The notes: generated by a model from the sequence alone, not told the origin. Shown: positions 25,365 through 35,048, counted from the first letter of the stretch. The stretch is 64,000 nt of DNA from Fuerstiella sp. (GCA_022447185.1 JAKVAY010000001.1:76996-140995); one strand, 5' to 3'. A program made the numbers and translations.

Positions 25365-27008
25365 ATGGATGCTGCCGTGAATAGTCTGGCGAGAGTCGCT
25401 CCCGAATTGGTTCGCCGAACTTATTTCCGCGGCGAACTGGTTCTTGCGATCTGTCTGCTGACGGGGTGTGCGTCTGGTTTGCTTCCAGCCACCGAACAGT
25501 GCGTCCACATCGACCGACAATATGATCACGACCGGTCTCCAGTGATCGCTACAGTCGATGACGTCGGGGCAGACGCCGACGTCAATCAGAGTTCAGTTTC
25601 AGCTCATCGAACGCAGATGACCGTGACCGGTAACCCTGTTCCTGTCGTCAATAACCGCTCAATTGCTGCGGTCGCTGGTGACTCGGTTCCACTGGACACT
25701 ATCTCAGGCTCTGATTTCGTCGAAATGACTGCTACGGATGCTTTGCCAATAGTCGATGGTGCCTGGACGGACACTGCCACGGAAAGGTCTGAGACATGGA
25801 CGCTTGACGCTTTGCAGGATTTGGCGCTGCGGAGCAATCCGGCAATTCAGCAGGCGTCCGCTGCTGCCAGCAGGGCCGATGGCGTTCACAATCAGACGGG
25901 GCTGCGGCCAAACCCAGTGGTGGGGTATTCTGCGCAGGAAATCGGCAACGAAGGAGCAGCAGGACTTCACGGTCTGTTCGTGTCTCAGACGTTCGTGCGA
26001 GGCGACAAGCTGGCGTGGAATCAACAGGTTGTTGGTCACGAAGTTCAAATGCTTCGCTGGAATGAAAATGTTCAGCGTCAACGCGTTCTGACAGATGTCC
26101 GATTACAGTACATAACGGTTCTGGTGGCACAGCAACGTCTGGAACTGATGCGAGACTTTCGCAAAGTTGCTGCGCAGGGTGTCCGGATTTCCCGGCAGCG
26201 AGTCGCTGCAAAATTTGCTGGTCGACCTGATATTCTGCAGTCCGAAATTCAGCTGAGTCACGTTGACCTTGCGATTAAGCAGACGGAATTACAACAGGAA
26301 GCAGCCTGGCAACAGCTTGCTGCTGTGGTTGGTTTGCCGGATCTTGTACGTCAAAGTCTGCAAGGAGAACTTGAATCGAGTGGGCGGACGACGGATCTGG
26401 AGGACACGCTGGCACAACTGCTGGCGCACAGCCCACAGCTGGCAGCAGCTCGTTATCGAGTGAGCCGCGCGCAGGCGAATTTGAAGCGCCAGCAGGTTCA
26501 AAAAACACCAAATATTGCGGCACGACTGGGAACCGGACACGATGACGGTACAGGTAATGCCTATGCCAATTTACAGTTGAGTATTCCGATTCCAGTCCGT
26601 AATCGGAATCAGGGCAATATTCATGCGGCCTGGGCCGAATACTGCGAAGCAACACAGAATGTTCGCCGCCTGAAAATGCAGATCCGCCGTGACCTTGCTG
26701 CGCAAATGCTTGATTATCAGTCTGCCAAAGCAGCTGTCGAGCAATATCGGGACGTCATCATTCCGAAGGCCAAAGAGACGCTTAATCTGATGAAGCAGGC
26801 ACAGGCCGGCGGCGAATACAATTTTTTGCGAGTGTTGACAGCACGCCGGGCGTTATATGACGCCAGTATCAACTACGTTGATGCTCGTGCAAAAACAGCG
26901 ACTGCCGACGCAATGATTGACGGGCTGTTGCTGGTCGGCGGACTAAATCGTCCGACAGGTACACTGCTGAGCACGGGGCTTCGCGGTCAGGCTTTGAACC
27001 AGCAATAG
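25365..27008 (+). CDS. TolC/CzcC-type outer-membrane efflux lipoprotein
   Basis: Outer-membrane channel component of an efflux or type I export system. The N terminus has a lipoprotein signal with LLTGC (Cys35). Residues about 36-140 form a low-similarity extension rich in Val, Asp, Thr and Ser. The outer-membrane efflux repeats begin at WTLDALQDLALRSNPAIQQ. The two coiled-coil repeats include TGLRPNPVVGYSAQ and, later, LLAHSPQLAAARYRVSRAQANLKRQQ with QLSIPIPVRNRNQGN, a hallmark of CusC/CzcC-like proteins. No membrane-fusion or RND pump gene is next to it, so its partner is elsewhere. The start codon at 25365 is an ATG preceded by a leader with a possible regulated promoter. Confidence 0.88.
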   Translation: MDAAVNSLARVAPELVRRTYFRGELVLAICLLTGCASGLLPATEQCVHIDRQYDHDRSPVIATVDDVGADADVNQSSVSAHRTQMTVTGNPVPVVNNRSIAAVAGDSVPLDTISGSDFVEMTATDALPIVDGAWTDTATERSETWTLDALQDLALRSNPAIQQASAAASRADGVHNQTGLRPNPVVGYSAQEIGNEGAAGLHGLFVSQTFVRGDKLAWNQQVVGHEVQMLRWNENVQRQRVLTDVRLQYITVLVAQQRLELMRDFRKVAAQGVRISRQRVAAKFAGRPDILQSEIQLSHVDLAIKQTELQQEAAWQQLAAVVGLPDLVRQSLQGELESSGRTTDLEDTLAQLLAHSPQLAAARYRVSRAQANLKRQQVQKTPNIAARLGTGHDDGTGNAYANLQLSIPIPVRNRNQGNIHAAWAEYCEATQNVRRLKMQIRRDLAAQMLDYQSAKAAVEQYRDVIIPKAKETLNLMKQAQAGGEYNFLRVLTARRALYDASINYVDARAKTATADAMIDGLLLVGGLNRPTGTLLSTGLRGQALNQQ

Positions 27009-27432
27009 ATACCAGGACGGTAGTCTGCCAAATGGAGATGACGGGATTCGACCATTCCGTCAGCGGCAGAATCTGCCGATACGGCAATCCTGTCCGCATC
27101 AACGGTTGTATAAGACTTTCAGGGAACAGATTTCGTCGGACACAATGAGTGTGTCAACAGGTAATATTGTGCTAGTGACAGCTGTTTTGGAAGTCCCGTC
27201 CGGCGCCTTACCTGGACGCTCCAGGCTCTTTCCAGGTTCCGGTTTTCAATGACGGATGTCTGGCGTTGATGTCATCAGTGGCCTGTGAGCATCCGTAGTG
27301 GTTGCGCGGTCGCGGAAGGCGTCATCGATGCGACGTGACATCTTCGGCACGGTTGCGGATCCGGTGTCATCCTCTTTCAACAGCACTGGTTAGAACGCCG
27401 CACCTTTTCCGGAGCGGACTACACACTCGTTT
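27009..27432. other. Intergenic region after the TolC-like gene
   Basis: No frame here looks coding. A small hairpin CGGCAG-AAT-CTGCCG (27064-27078) lies 56 bases after the stop codon and may end the upstream mRNA, though no T tract follows. Nothing else was recognised. Confidence 0.5.
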
Positions 27433-28194
27433 GTGTCAGGACCACAAGACTTGGCTGGCTATCGCGAACATATCAGCGTCAGTGGCATGATGGGTCTGGG
27501 ATACGCCTTTGCCGCCATATTCCTCTTCAATTATTCTGCCGTCCAGGCAGCGATTGCTGCGATTCTCACCTGGATTGCCGGAATGCTGCCGGATCTCGAT
27601 TCTGAAACCGGGCGTCCGGTTCGGGAATTGTCCGGAGTAACGGCGGCTGTAGCACCAATGCTGGTGTTTCAGCACTCTGCATCGTTGGGTGTCGCCAGCG
27701 ATCGGGCCATGCTGGTATCGCTGATGATGTATGGTGCGGTACGCTATGGTGCCCCATATATTCTTGGAAAACTCACCGTTCATCGTGGAATGTTTCACAG
27801 CATTCCTGCACTTTTGATCGCAGCGGAATTAACGTTTCTGTGCTACTACAGCGAGGAGTTGCGAGTGCGGCTGCTTATGGCCGTCGGTGTCGGGATCGGT
27901 TTCCTGTCGCATTTGGTCCTGGATGAGATGTACAGCGTACAGTGGAATGGTGTACGGATCAGGCTGAAGAAATCTGCCGGAAGCGCGTTGAAGATGATGG
28001 GCAGGGAGCCGTTACCTAACGGATTCACACTCGGCCTGCTGATCTTCCTGACCTGGGCGTCGCTCAACAGTGCGGGCGTTCTGGAATACCTGACTCAAGA
28101 ACCCGTACCGGAAGTCCTTACGATTACAAATGAACTGGACGATGCGCCGGAATACCGCATGGTTAATGAACCTGGAGAAACTCGTTGGCAGTAA
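27433..28194 (+). CDS. YdjM/DUF457-type membrane-bound metal-dependent hydrolase
   Basis: Inner-membrane protein of 253 residues with several hydrophobic segments and the metal-ligand pattern of the YdjM (DUF457) family: a histidine in YREHISVSG (His13), LPDLDSE (Asp54, Asp56), HRGMFHSIP (His117, His122) and FLSHLVLDEMY (His160, Asp164). Family members are related to phospholipase C-like and YfhO-neighbour membrane hydrolases, but a substrate is not established, so none is given. The start is a GTG at 27433 without a clear ribosome site. The C-terminal tail (about 215-253) is polar. The gene overlaps the next by ten bases, so the two are probably co-translated. Confidence 0.75.
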   Translation: MSGPQDLAGYREHISVSGMMGLGYAFAAIFLFNYSAVQAAIAAILTWIAGMLPDLDSETGRPVRELSGVTAAVAPMLVFQHSASLGVASDRAMLVSLMMYGAVRYGAPYILGKLTVHRGMFHSIPALLIAAELTFLCYYSEELRVRLLMAVGVGIGFLSHLVLDEMYSVQWNGVRIRLKKSAGSALKMMGREPLPNGFTLGLLIFLTWASLNSAGVLEYLTQEPVPEVLTITNELDDAPEYRMVNEPGETRWQ

Positions 28195-29261
28195 CCGACC
28201 TCAGTTCGCAGCTGCAGCCGATCATTGACGATACCCAGTTGCCGTGCGTTGAAGTGGAAGCGGGCGGGATTTCCGGAATTCATCTGCAGTTTTCGCACGG
28301 TTTTTCATCTGCGGACATGCCTTCAGGCAGCCAGCTGTTTCTGGTGGCCAGTATTACCAAATCAATCGTGGCCAGCATGGCGCTGAAGCTGGTTGGTGAA
28401 GGACGCTTCTCACTTTCCGAGCGTGTGACCGACTGGCTCGGCGAACTGCCTTCGGTTCCCTTCCGACGGATCACGATCCGTCATCTGTTAACGCATACGT
28501 GTGGTCTGCCGGATCAGTTGCCGGGAACCGCAGAATTGCGTGCATCGCAGGCAGGTCTGCCGGAGTTCCTGGTTCGAGTGGGGCAGCACGGCACAGACTT
28601 TAATCCCGGATCAGACTGTCAGTACAGCAGTATGGGTTTTTTGCTTCTTGGTGAAATCATCAGTCGCGCGATCGGACAGCCGTTGCCGGATGTGTTGCGG
28701 ACTCAATTATTTCTACCGTGTGAGATGAAGGACAGCTGGCTGGGAATACCTGCAGACCGCGATGATCTTCTCCAGCTTGCTGTTCCGTGTATTCTCCCCT
28801 CGTGGCAGGAAGACGCGCCGGACTGGGACTGGAACAGTCCTTATTGGAGACGTCTTGGGGCTCCGTGGGGCGGACTGTTAACGACGGCGTCCGACCTGGG
28901 AAAATTCTGTCAGATGATGCTTCGCGGTGGTGTCTGTGAAAACGGAAAGTCGGTTCTGACATCCGCTGCAGTTGATGCACTGGCTGACGAGCAGACGCGA
29001 CACCTGTTCGACCTGCCGCAGAAGACATGGCAAAAGCGACCGTGGGGATACGGCTGGCGTTATGCCTGGCCGGAACACTCCGCCAGCTTTGGTGACCTCG
29101 TGCCCCGATCTGCAGTTGGTCACTGGGGAGCGACAGGAACGATTTTCTGGCTGGATCGTCGAACACAAATCTACGTCATCATTCTGACGTCGACACCTTT
29201 CGATCAAAGTCGATTTGCGCTGCAGCGTCTGTCGAATGCAGTTGCTGCAACTTTACTCTGA
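28185..29261 (+). CDS. Beta-lactamase-family serine hydrolase (class C / penicillin-binding-like)
   Basis: A 358-residue serine hydrolase of the AmpC/esterase EstB/D-aminopeptidase group. The nucleophile motif SxxK is SITK (Ser56, Lys59), the second is YSS in QYSSMGFLLLGE, and the third is HWGATG near residue 309, replacing KTG as in many esterase-like members. LLTHTCGLPD and GGLLTTASDLGKF are typical for the family. No signal peptide is seen, so it is probably cytoplasmic, which argues against a resistance beta-lactamase. The TTG start at 28185 overlaps the previous gene by ten bases. Its end overlaps the convergent aminotransferase end by nine bases. Substrate unknown. Confidence 0.85.
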   Translation: MAVTDLSSQLQPIIDDTQLPCVEVEAGGISGIHLQFSHGFSSADMPSGSQLFLVASITKSIVASMALKLVGEGRFSLSERVTDWLGELPSVPFRRITIRHLLTHTCGLPDQLPGTAELRASQAGLPEFLVRVGQHGTDFNPGSDCQYSSMGFLLLGEIISRAIGQPLPDVLRTQLFLPCEMKDSWLGIPADRDDLLQLAVPCILPSWQEDAPDWDWNSPYWRRLGAPWGGLLTTASDLGKFCQMMLRGGVCENGKSVLTSAAVDALADEQTRHLFDLPQKTWQKRPWGYGWRYAWPEHSASFGDLVPRSAVGHWGATGTIFWLDRRTQIYVIILTSTPFDQSRFALQRLSNAVAATLL

Positions 29262-30161
29262 CTGAAGGATCTGCCGGAATGTGTCTACATTTGTCATTTG
29301 TGTCCACTCAGACTGCAGACGTCGGATCATCGGACCGGCCGGTCCCGGCAAATTGTGATGGTTAATTGAAACCACCGGCAGCAGTCCACACGGCGTCGAC
29401 GACAGAAATGCCTCCTGATAGTTGTCGATCCGGTCGACCGGAAGTTCCATCATGCGGAACGGAATGCCGATACGAGTGCATAGATCCTGCAGGATATCGC
29501 GAGTCGTACTGCGAAGGGTTCCGTTCCGAGCCGTCAATACTGTTTCATCAACAACAGCATAGAAGCACGCCGTACTGGTTTCGGTAATATGGCCGGTTCC
29601 GTCAACAAGCAGAGCACGTGAACCTTGTCGTATTTCGGCCGCTGCTCGATCCGCGAGCCACCAGTGGAGCCGATTTCGAGTCTTGTGCTGCACGGGGAAT
29701 GACGCATCCGGCAACTGTTGTTGTGCAGGAATCGTCAGCTGGACACCATTGAGAATGGCGTCCTGCCACCGGTGGAACGGAAGTTTGAATGTGTGTATGC
29801 AGACCGTTGGGTCCAAGAGCGTGTCGTCTGCCACATAGGTTGGGTTTGTCCCTGCTGTGACAAACCACACAATTCCCAAATCCTCTTTTTCGTCCAGCGA
29901 CCGAGTGTTTGCTTCAACGATTGCAGAGGCTGCCTCGGCCAGTTCAGATTCAGAATATGGCAGGGGAAATCCAAGTTCGCGACAGGAGGTGATCAGGCGT
30001 GCCAGGTGGCTTTGCATGCAAAATGGCTGGTGGCGATAGGTGCGGGCCATTTCGGATATCGTCGCTCCAGCGACCACTCCCAGATCCCAGACCGGTACAG
30101 CGGCCTCAGAATACGGAATTTGCTGACCATTCTGCCAGGCAAGCGGATGCTGATCAGTCAT
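29253..30161 (-). CDS. Class IV PLP-dependent aminotransferase
   Basis: Fold-type IV pyridoxal phosphate enzyme of the branched-chain aminotransferase / aminodeoxychorismate lyase / D-amino acid aminotransferase group, 302 residues. The Schiff-base lysine is Lys160 in QHKTRNRLHWW. ALLVDGTGHITETSTACFY follows as the family signature with its cofactor-binding glutamate, and LRSTTRDILQDLC closes the site. The start ATG at 30161 is preceded by AGAAGG at good spacing; an upstream frame to 30209 is not needed. The motif set does not settle which of the three activities applies. It stands alone between oppositely oriented genes. Confidence 0.85.
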   Translation of the reverse strand: MTDQHPLAWQNGQQIPYSEAAVPVWDLGVVAGATISEMARTYRHQPFCMQSHLARLITSCRELGFPLPYSESELAEAASAIVEANTRSLDEKEDLGIVWFVTAGTNPTYVADDTLLDPTVCIHTFKLPFHRWQDAILNGVQLTIPAQQQLPDASFPVQHKTRNRLHWWLADRAAAEIRQGSRALLVDGTGHITETSTACFYAVVDETVLTARNGTLRSTTRDILQDLCTRIGIPFRMMELPVDRIDNYQEAFLSSTPCGLLPVVSINHHNLPGPAGPMIRRLQSEWTQMTNVDTFRQILQSE

Positions 30162-30325
30162 TACGAATACCTTCTGTCTCAGCGGACGCTCGACCCACCC
30201 CCGTATCATGGGCTATCCTGAACCACATTTTTGAATTCATGTTTGTGTGTGATCCTGTGGTCAGTGGTTGCTTGGACAGGCCCGCTGCGAGACGTTCGTC
30301 CTGTCATCCTGTTGTTTGGAAAAGA

Positions 30326-31633
30326 ATGATGCATCGAATTCTGTTAGCAGGCCTTGGCTGTCTGGTGTTGGCGTCGTCTGGTGTTTCGACTCATGCCGAT
30401 GACGAGGCTGATGATCGCCGCGAGCAGTATGAGCTCATGAAACTATTTGTGGAATCGTTTCAGCAGATTGAATCGAACTACGTGACCGAAGTCGATCGTC
30501 GTGAGCTGATGGAGGCGGCAATTCGGGGCATGATTCGCCATCTCGATCAGCATTCTACCTACATTCCGCCAGCACATACGGATCAGTTCAATCGGACGTT
30601 CGAACAGGAAATTGGTGGTATCGGCATTCACATCGAGCCGGGTGGAAGTCGTCTTGTGGTCATGAGTCCTCTTCTCGGAGGTCCGGCATCCAGAGCCGGG
30701 ATGCGGTCGGGTGATATCATTCTGGAAGTTGACGGAACGTCTCTGGACGGGGTGACGCGTGGTGAAGCGATCACAATGATTCGTGGACCGGCCGGCCGTC
30801 CCGTGCAACTCAGGGTTTTGCATGTGGGTGAAGGAGAGGAGCCTGTCGACATCACGATCGTTCGTGAGGCGATTCAGATTCCGACTGTTTACGGTTTTCA
30901 CCTGAAAGAAGACAAACAGTGGAATTTTATGTATTCGGAGGAGGACAAAATTGGATTTGTCCATCTGACTCATTTTAGTCGCTACACCGCGAACGAAGTT
31001 CGCGACGTCGTCACGCAACTGATCGATCAGGGGATGAAAGGGTTAGTACTCGATTTGCGATCCAATCCAGGAGGTCTGCTGGAAGTGGCGATTGAAATTT
31101 GTGACATGTTTCTTGCGAGCGGCAGGATTGTCAGTGTCAAAGGGCGTAACGTTGCAGATCGTTCGTGGGATGCAACGGCTGCCAAGACATTTCCGGATTT
31201 TCCGATGGCAATTCTGGTGAACCGATACAGTGCTTCGGCCAGTGAAGTGGTGAGTGCTGCGCTCCAGGACAATGAACGAGCCGTCATTGTAGGTGAGCGC
31301 ACGTGGGGGAAAGGCAGCGTGCAGAATGTGATTGGTCTGGAAGACGGCAACAGCCAGCTGAAACTGACCATGGCGTCCTACCATCGTCCCAGCGGAGTCA
31401 ACATTCATCGAATGCGGGAGGCCAAACCGGAAGACGACTGGGGTGTTAAGCCCAATGAAGGCTTTGAACACAGATTCGATGTTGCACAGTTTCGCGACTG
31501 GAGTGAGTCACTTCACCGTCGCGAGTTTCTGCGACAGGACGAATCGACTCAGGCCGACAATGGAGATACATTTACGGACAGTCAGCTCAACGCCGCACTT
31601 GACTACGTTCGGGACAAAATCTCTGTCGAATAG
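30326..31633 (+). CDS. Carboxyl-terminal processing protease (S41 family)
   Basis: Periplasmic serine protease of 435 residues that trims or degrades proteins at their C termini. A Sec signal peptide covers residues 1-24 (cleavage near STHA). The N-terminal helical part contains FQQIESNYV and HLDQHSTYIPP. A PDZ domain spans about 90-180 (GGIGIHIEP, RSGDIILEVDG). The catalytic core has LRSNPGGLL (245-253), the nucleophile serine in YSASASE (301-307) and Lys329 in TWGKGS. The ATG at 30326 has GGAA nine bases upstream; the longer open frame to 29999 lies over the aminotransferase start region and is ignored. The C-terminal domain is short. pgpA follows closely on the same strand. Confidence 0.93.
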   Translation: MMHRILLAGLGCLVLASSGVSTHADDEADDRREQYELMKLFVESFQQIESNYVTEVDRRELMEAAIRGMIRHLDQHSTYIPPAHTDQFNRTFEQEIGGIGIHIEPGGSRLVVMSPLLGGPASRAGMRSGDIILEVDGTSLDGVTRGEAITMIRGPAGRPVQLRVLHVGEGEEPVDITIVREAIQIPTVYGFHLKEDKQWNFMYSEEDKIGFVHLTHFSRYTANEVRDVVTQLIDQGMKGLVLDLRSNPGGLLEVAIEICDMFLASGRIVSVKGRNVADRSWDATAAKTFPDFPMAILVNRYSASASEVVSAALQDNERAVIVGERTWGKGSVQNVIGLEDGNSQLKLTMASYHRPSGVNIHRMREAKPEDDWGVKPNEGFEHRFDVAQFRDWSESLHRREFLRQDESTQADNGDTFTDSQLNAALDYVRDKISVE

Positions 31634-31646
31634 TGATCGATGAACG

Positions 31647-32126
31647 GTGTCTGAACAGTCTTTGCCAGAACAGCAGCTCAGTTTGACGGACCGCAGTGTC
31701 CTGTTGGTCGCGGAGGGATGCGGCCTGGGCCGAATTCCTGTCATGCCTGGAACGTTTGGAAGCCTGTGGGGATTTCCGCTGGGCTGGCTGCTGGGACAGG
31801 GAATCCCCGAGTGGGGACGGTTGGGAATCGGATTAGTTATGTTCCTCGTGGGGATTCCTCTTTGTGATCGAGCGGCTCGCCTGCGAGGCAGTAAGGATCC
31901 CGGCAGTGTGGTCTGGGATGAGATCGCCGCGTTCCCTTTTGTGTACGCGTTTGTTCCAATCAACTGGCAAACGCTGATCGCGGGGTTTGTATTGTTCCGT
32001 ATTTTCGATATTTCCAAACCGCCACCGGTTCGCACGGTGGAGCGTCTGGGAGGCGGCGTGGGAATCATGATCGATGATACGGTTGCTGCCTTCTATGCGG
32101 TCTTCGTATTGTTGGTACTCATTTAA
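31647..32126 (+). CDS. pgpA: Phosphatidylglycerophosphatase A
   Basis: Integral membrane phosphatase that converts phosphatidylglycerophosphate to phosphatidylglycerol. The 159-residue protein carries the PgpA pattern: GLGRIPVMPGTFGSLWG near the N terminus, KDPGSVVWDEIAA, FRIFDISKPPPV and GGGVGIMIDDTVAA, with hydrophobic segments between them. The start is a GTG at 31647, 13 bases after the protease stop, so both are likely on one mRNA. The next gene starts 30 bases after its stop. Confidence 0.93.
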   Translation: MSEQSLPEQQLSLTDRSVLLVAEGCGLGRIPVMPGTFGSLWGFPLGWLLGQGIPEWGRLGIGLVMFLVGIPLCDRAARLRGSKDPGSVVWDEIAAFPFVYAFVPINWQTLIAGFVLFRIFDISKPPPVRTVERLGGGVGIMIDDTVAAFYAVFVLLVLI

Positions 32127-32156
32127 GGTCCGAATTTCATTTGAGCTGGAATTGAA

Positions 32157-32885
32157 ATGTCGCAGGGTTTCGAACCACGACCAAAAGGCGAAGAGAATTT
32201 TGGCAACTGGCAGGTGGAACCGGATTTGCCGAAAAGCGAAGGCAGAGGCTGTCTGAAAGGCTGCCTTATTGCGGCGGCTGTACTGTTGGTTCTGGCGATG
32301 ATTGCTGCGTGGATTGTTTCACTCAACTGGCGTGACTGGGCGGGCGCTTTCGTCAGAACAGGACTTGAAGAGACGTTGAATGAAACGGACCTGCCGGCAG
32401 AAGAGAAAGAGCAGATACAGGAGCAGGTGGAACGAGTCGTGACTGCGTTTGAAGAAGGCACCCTCACCGGGGCGCAGGTTGAATTGCTGGTCGATGAACT
32501 GGTGCAATCACCGTTGCCCGGTGCGGTGATTGCTTTCACGATCGAAAAACAATACTTCGATCGTTCCGGTCTCAGCGATGAAGAAAAGGACGCTGGCCGA
32601 ACAACGCTTCGACGCTGTGTCAGAGGTTACTCCGATGGTGACTTAACCGAAGAAGATGTCGACGCGGCATTGGTTCACGTTGGCACAAAGGACGCAGATG
32701 GCAACTGGGAGTTTCGAGACGACGTCACTGACGAAGAACTGCGTAAGTTTCTGGCCGAAGCCACGGAACGTGCGGACACGGCTGGTGTGGCAGAAACCGT
32801 GAAGGAAGTCGACCCGTCGGACGAGATCAAACGTATCGTGGATTCAATTCTGAAACCGGACAGGTCTGTGATTCCGGAATCGTGA
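32157..32885 (+). CDS. Single-pass membrane protein of unknown function
   Basis: I recognise no family. The 242-residue product has a polar N terminus, Gly/Cys residues (GRGCLKGC) just before one membrane helix at about 35-56, and a long acidic helical domain outside or inside the membrane. The soluble part contains GYSDGDLTEEDVDAAL and several Asp/Glu-rich helices with heptad-like spacing (EEKEQIQEQVERVVTAFEEG), suggesting a helical bundle or coiled coil. The ATG at 32157 lies 30 bases after pgpA on the same strand, so co-expression with pgpA and the protease is likely. Confidence 0.7.
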   Translation: MSQGFEPRPKGEENFGNWQVEPDLPKSEGRGCLKGCLIAAAVLLVLAMIAAWIVSLNWRDWAGAFVRTGLEETLNETDLPAEEKEQIQEQVERVVTAFEEGTLTGAQVELLVDELVQSPLPGAVIAFTIEKQYFDRSGLSDEEKDAGRTTLRRCVRGYSDGDLTEEDVDAALVHVGTKDADGNWEFRDDVTDEELRKFLAEATERADTAGVAETVKEVDPSDEIKRIVDSILKPDRSVIPES

Positions 32886-32985
32886 GTCACTCGGTGGTCG
32901 GTCGTACAGTGTTCGGGACACGATCACTGCAGAGGTTAATGCATGTTCCAACGCTGTGCTGACGCTCGGAATCTGCCGCAGAGAA

Positions 32986-33342
32986 TTACATTTTAGCCAG
33001 AGCGTCATCGAGCGTTGTACACAGTGTCAATACCTGATCGAGGCGTGTCAGCTGGAAGACTTCAAGAATGTCTTTGTGAATATTGCACAACAGCAGCTTG
33101 CCACCGGCGGTTGACACCTTTTTGTGCATGGTAATCAATTTACCCAGAGCCGCGCTGGACAGATATTCAACGAGATCGAAGTCCAGAATGATTTCTGTTC
33201 GTCGATCGGAGTCAACGAGCGCAAAGAGTTCGCGGCCAACGAGTTCAATATTGGTTTCGTCGAGGATTTTCCGGTCGAGAAATCGGGCAACCGTGGCGTT
33301 TCCAATGTTTTCGATGTCTAATCGCTGTTCGGAAATGGGCAT
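32986..33342 (-). CDS. STAS-domain protein (anti-sigma factor antagonist type)
   Basis: A 118-residue single STAS domain. Such proteins bind anti-sigma or sensor kinases and are switched by phosphorylation of one serine. The usual site reads YLSSAALGKL with a serine pair before Ala-Ala-Leu-Gly, matching the DSSGL-type position of SpoIIAA/RsbV proteins. Hydrophobic strand EIILDFDLVEYL and helix ITMHKKVSTAGGKLLLCNI complete the fold. The start ATG at 33342 has AAGG upstream; the longer frame to 33516 adds sequence not part of the domain. No partner kinase or phosphatase is encoded nearby, so its pathway is unknown. Confidence 0.88.
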   Translation of the reverse strand: MPISEQRLDIENIGNATVARFLDRKILDETNIELVGRELFALVDSDRRTEIILDFDLVEYLSSAALGKLITMHKKVSTAGGKLLLCNIHKDILEVFQLTRLDQVLTLCTTLDDALAKM

Positions 33343-33587
33343 GAGCAGCCTTATCCATGGAGGACAAAAAAAGTGTGGACCCGCAGACAGCCAATTCGAC
33401 GTTGAGTGGAAGATTCGCCGAGAACGAAAAAAGAATATTCCGTGCAATTTCAACCATAGCCCAAGCAGGCCGGGTGTCAAGGTAGCAAATATTTTGTTGG
33501 TCAGCGGCACGGTCATACGACGACAGTGTTTGCCGTCTGGGGGGCAAACGACCGGCTTGTTGGCCCCCAGGCCAATGTTTGAATCCG

Positions 33588-35048
33588 TTAAGTGATGATT
33601 TTCCAGATTGGTTTCGCTCCTTCGACTCCAACCAGTCGGTTTTCGAGACCTCCAAAAAAATACGTCAAATTGTCAGGCATGATTCCCAACTGATGCAGCA
33701 CCGTCGCGTGCACGTGTTTGACATGAAACACATCGTCCACTGCCGCACTTCCAAGTTCGTCGGTCGTTCCGATGCTGGTTCCACCCCTGATTCCACCACC
33801 TGCCATCCACATGGTGAAGCCGTAACTGTTATGGTCACGTCCACTGCCTTTGGCGTATTCAGCAGTTGGTTGCCGGCCGAACTCGCCACCCCAGACAATC
33901 AGCGTCTCGTCCAGCAGTGACCGTTGTCTGAGATCATTGATGAGTCCGGCGATGGGCAGATCCGTTTCAGCCGCGTGAAGATTGTGGTTCTGTTCCATGT
34001 TTTTATGAGCGTCCCAGTTGTCATCGTTGTGGGCACCTCCAGAGTAGATTTGAACGAACCGGACGCCACGTTCGACCAGTCGCCGAGCCAGCAGGCACTG
34101 TCGTCCGAATGTGGATGTTGTGGGTGCGTTCAAACCGTACAGATCCTGTGTATCTTTCGTCTCCTGGCTGATGTCAACGGCCTCCGGTGCTTCGGACTGC
34201 ATGCGATAAGCCAGTTCGTAGGATGCGATGCGCGCTTCCAGGTGACTATTGTCTGTCCGACTCGCCAGATGTTGTTCGTTGTAGCTTTGCAACGTATCCA
34301 GAATGCGTCGCTGAGCAGAATCTGTCAGCGCTGCCGGACGATTCAGGTCCAAAATTGGTGTTCCTGCCGACCGCATGACGGTTCCCTGGAAGCTGGCCGG
34401 CATGTAGCCACTGCTCCAGTTCTTGGCACCGCTGATCGGGCCGCCGCGCGGATCAAGCATGACGACGAACCCCGGCAGGTTTTCATTGACCGACCCGAGT
34501 CCGTAATTGACCCAGGAACCCAGCGCAGGATGGCCACTCAGAACCCGGCCCGAATTCATCATCAGCATTGCTGATCCGTGAATCGGCGAATCCGCAGTCA
34601 TAGAGTGAATAAATGCAATGTCGTCCACGCATCCGGCGAGGTGTGGGAACAGATCACTGACCCACTTGCCGCACTCTCCGTATTGTCCAAAATTCCAGCG
34701 TGGCTCAACGATGCGACCCTGGTTGCGATGACCGCCGCGGCCGAACGTTTTGACTTCGATTGTTTGTCCATCCATCCCCTTCATGGACGGCTTGTGGTCG
34801 AATGTGTCGATATGGCTGGGACCACCATACATGTACAGGAAAATGACGCGTTTTGCCTTCGGGGCAAAGTGGGAAGGGCGAGCGGACTGTGGATTCCTCC
34901 ATGCGGTATGACCGTCCGCCGCCACCGTCTGCCGCGACAGAAAACCATCCTGGCTCATCAGACCGGTCAGTCCCAGGCTCGTAAAACCAGCTCCGGTCTG
35001 CCACAAGAACTCACGTCGTGTTCGGCCGCAGAAGTTGGATTGTTTCAT
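33588..35048 (-). CDS. DUF1501 Tat-exported protein
   Basis: Member of the DUF1501 family, sulfatase/alkaline-phosphatase-like exported proteins that are abundant in planctomycetes and usually encoded beside PSD1 cytochrome proteins, as here. A twin-arginine signal opens the protein (RTRREFLWQTGAGF). Typical motifs follow: LYMYGGPSHIDTFDHKP, GRIVEPRWNFGQYG, IHSMTADSPIHGSAMLMMNSG, GSWVNYGLGS, FGRQCLLARRLVERGVRFVQIYSGG and VWGGEFGRQPTAE. The chosen ATG at 35048 puts the arginine pair close to the start; a GTG at 35060 is the alternative. The biochemical role of the family is not established. Confidence 0.92.
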   Translation of the reverse strand: MKQSNFCGRTRREFLWQTGAGFTSLGLTGLMSQDGFLSRQTVAADGHTAWRNPQSARPSHFAPKAKRVIFLYMYGGPSHIDTFDHKPSMKGMDGQTIEVKTFGRGGHRNQGRIVEPRWNFGQYGECGKWVSDLFPHLAGCVDDIAFIHSMTADSPIHGSAMLMMNSGRVLSGHPALGSWVNYGLGSVNENLPGFVVMLDPRGGPISGAKNWSSGYMPASFQGTVMRSAGTPILDLNRPAALTDSAQRRILDTLQSYNEQHLASRTDNSHLEARIASYELAYRMQSEAPEAVDISQETKDTQDLYGLNAPTTSTFGRQCLLARRLVERGVRFVQIYSGGAHNDDNWDAHKNMEQNHNLHAAETDLPIAGLINDLRQRSLLDETLIVWGGEFGRQPTAEYAKGSGRDHNSYGFTMWMAGGGIRGGTSIGTTDELGSAAVDDVFHVKHVHATVLHQLGIMPDNLTYFFGGLENRLVGVEGAKPIWKIIT

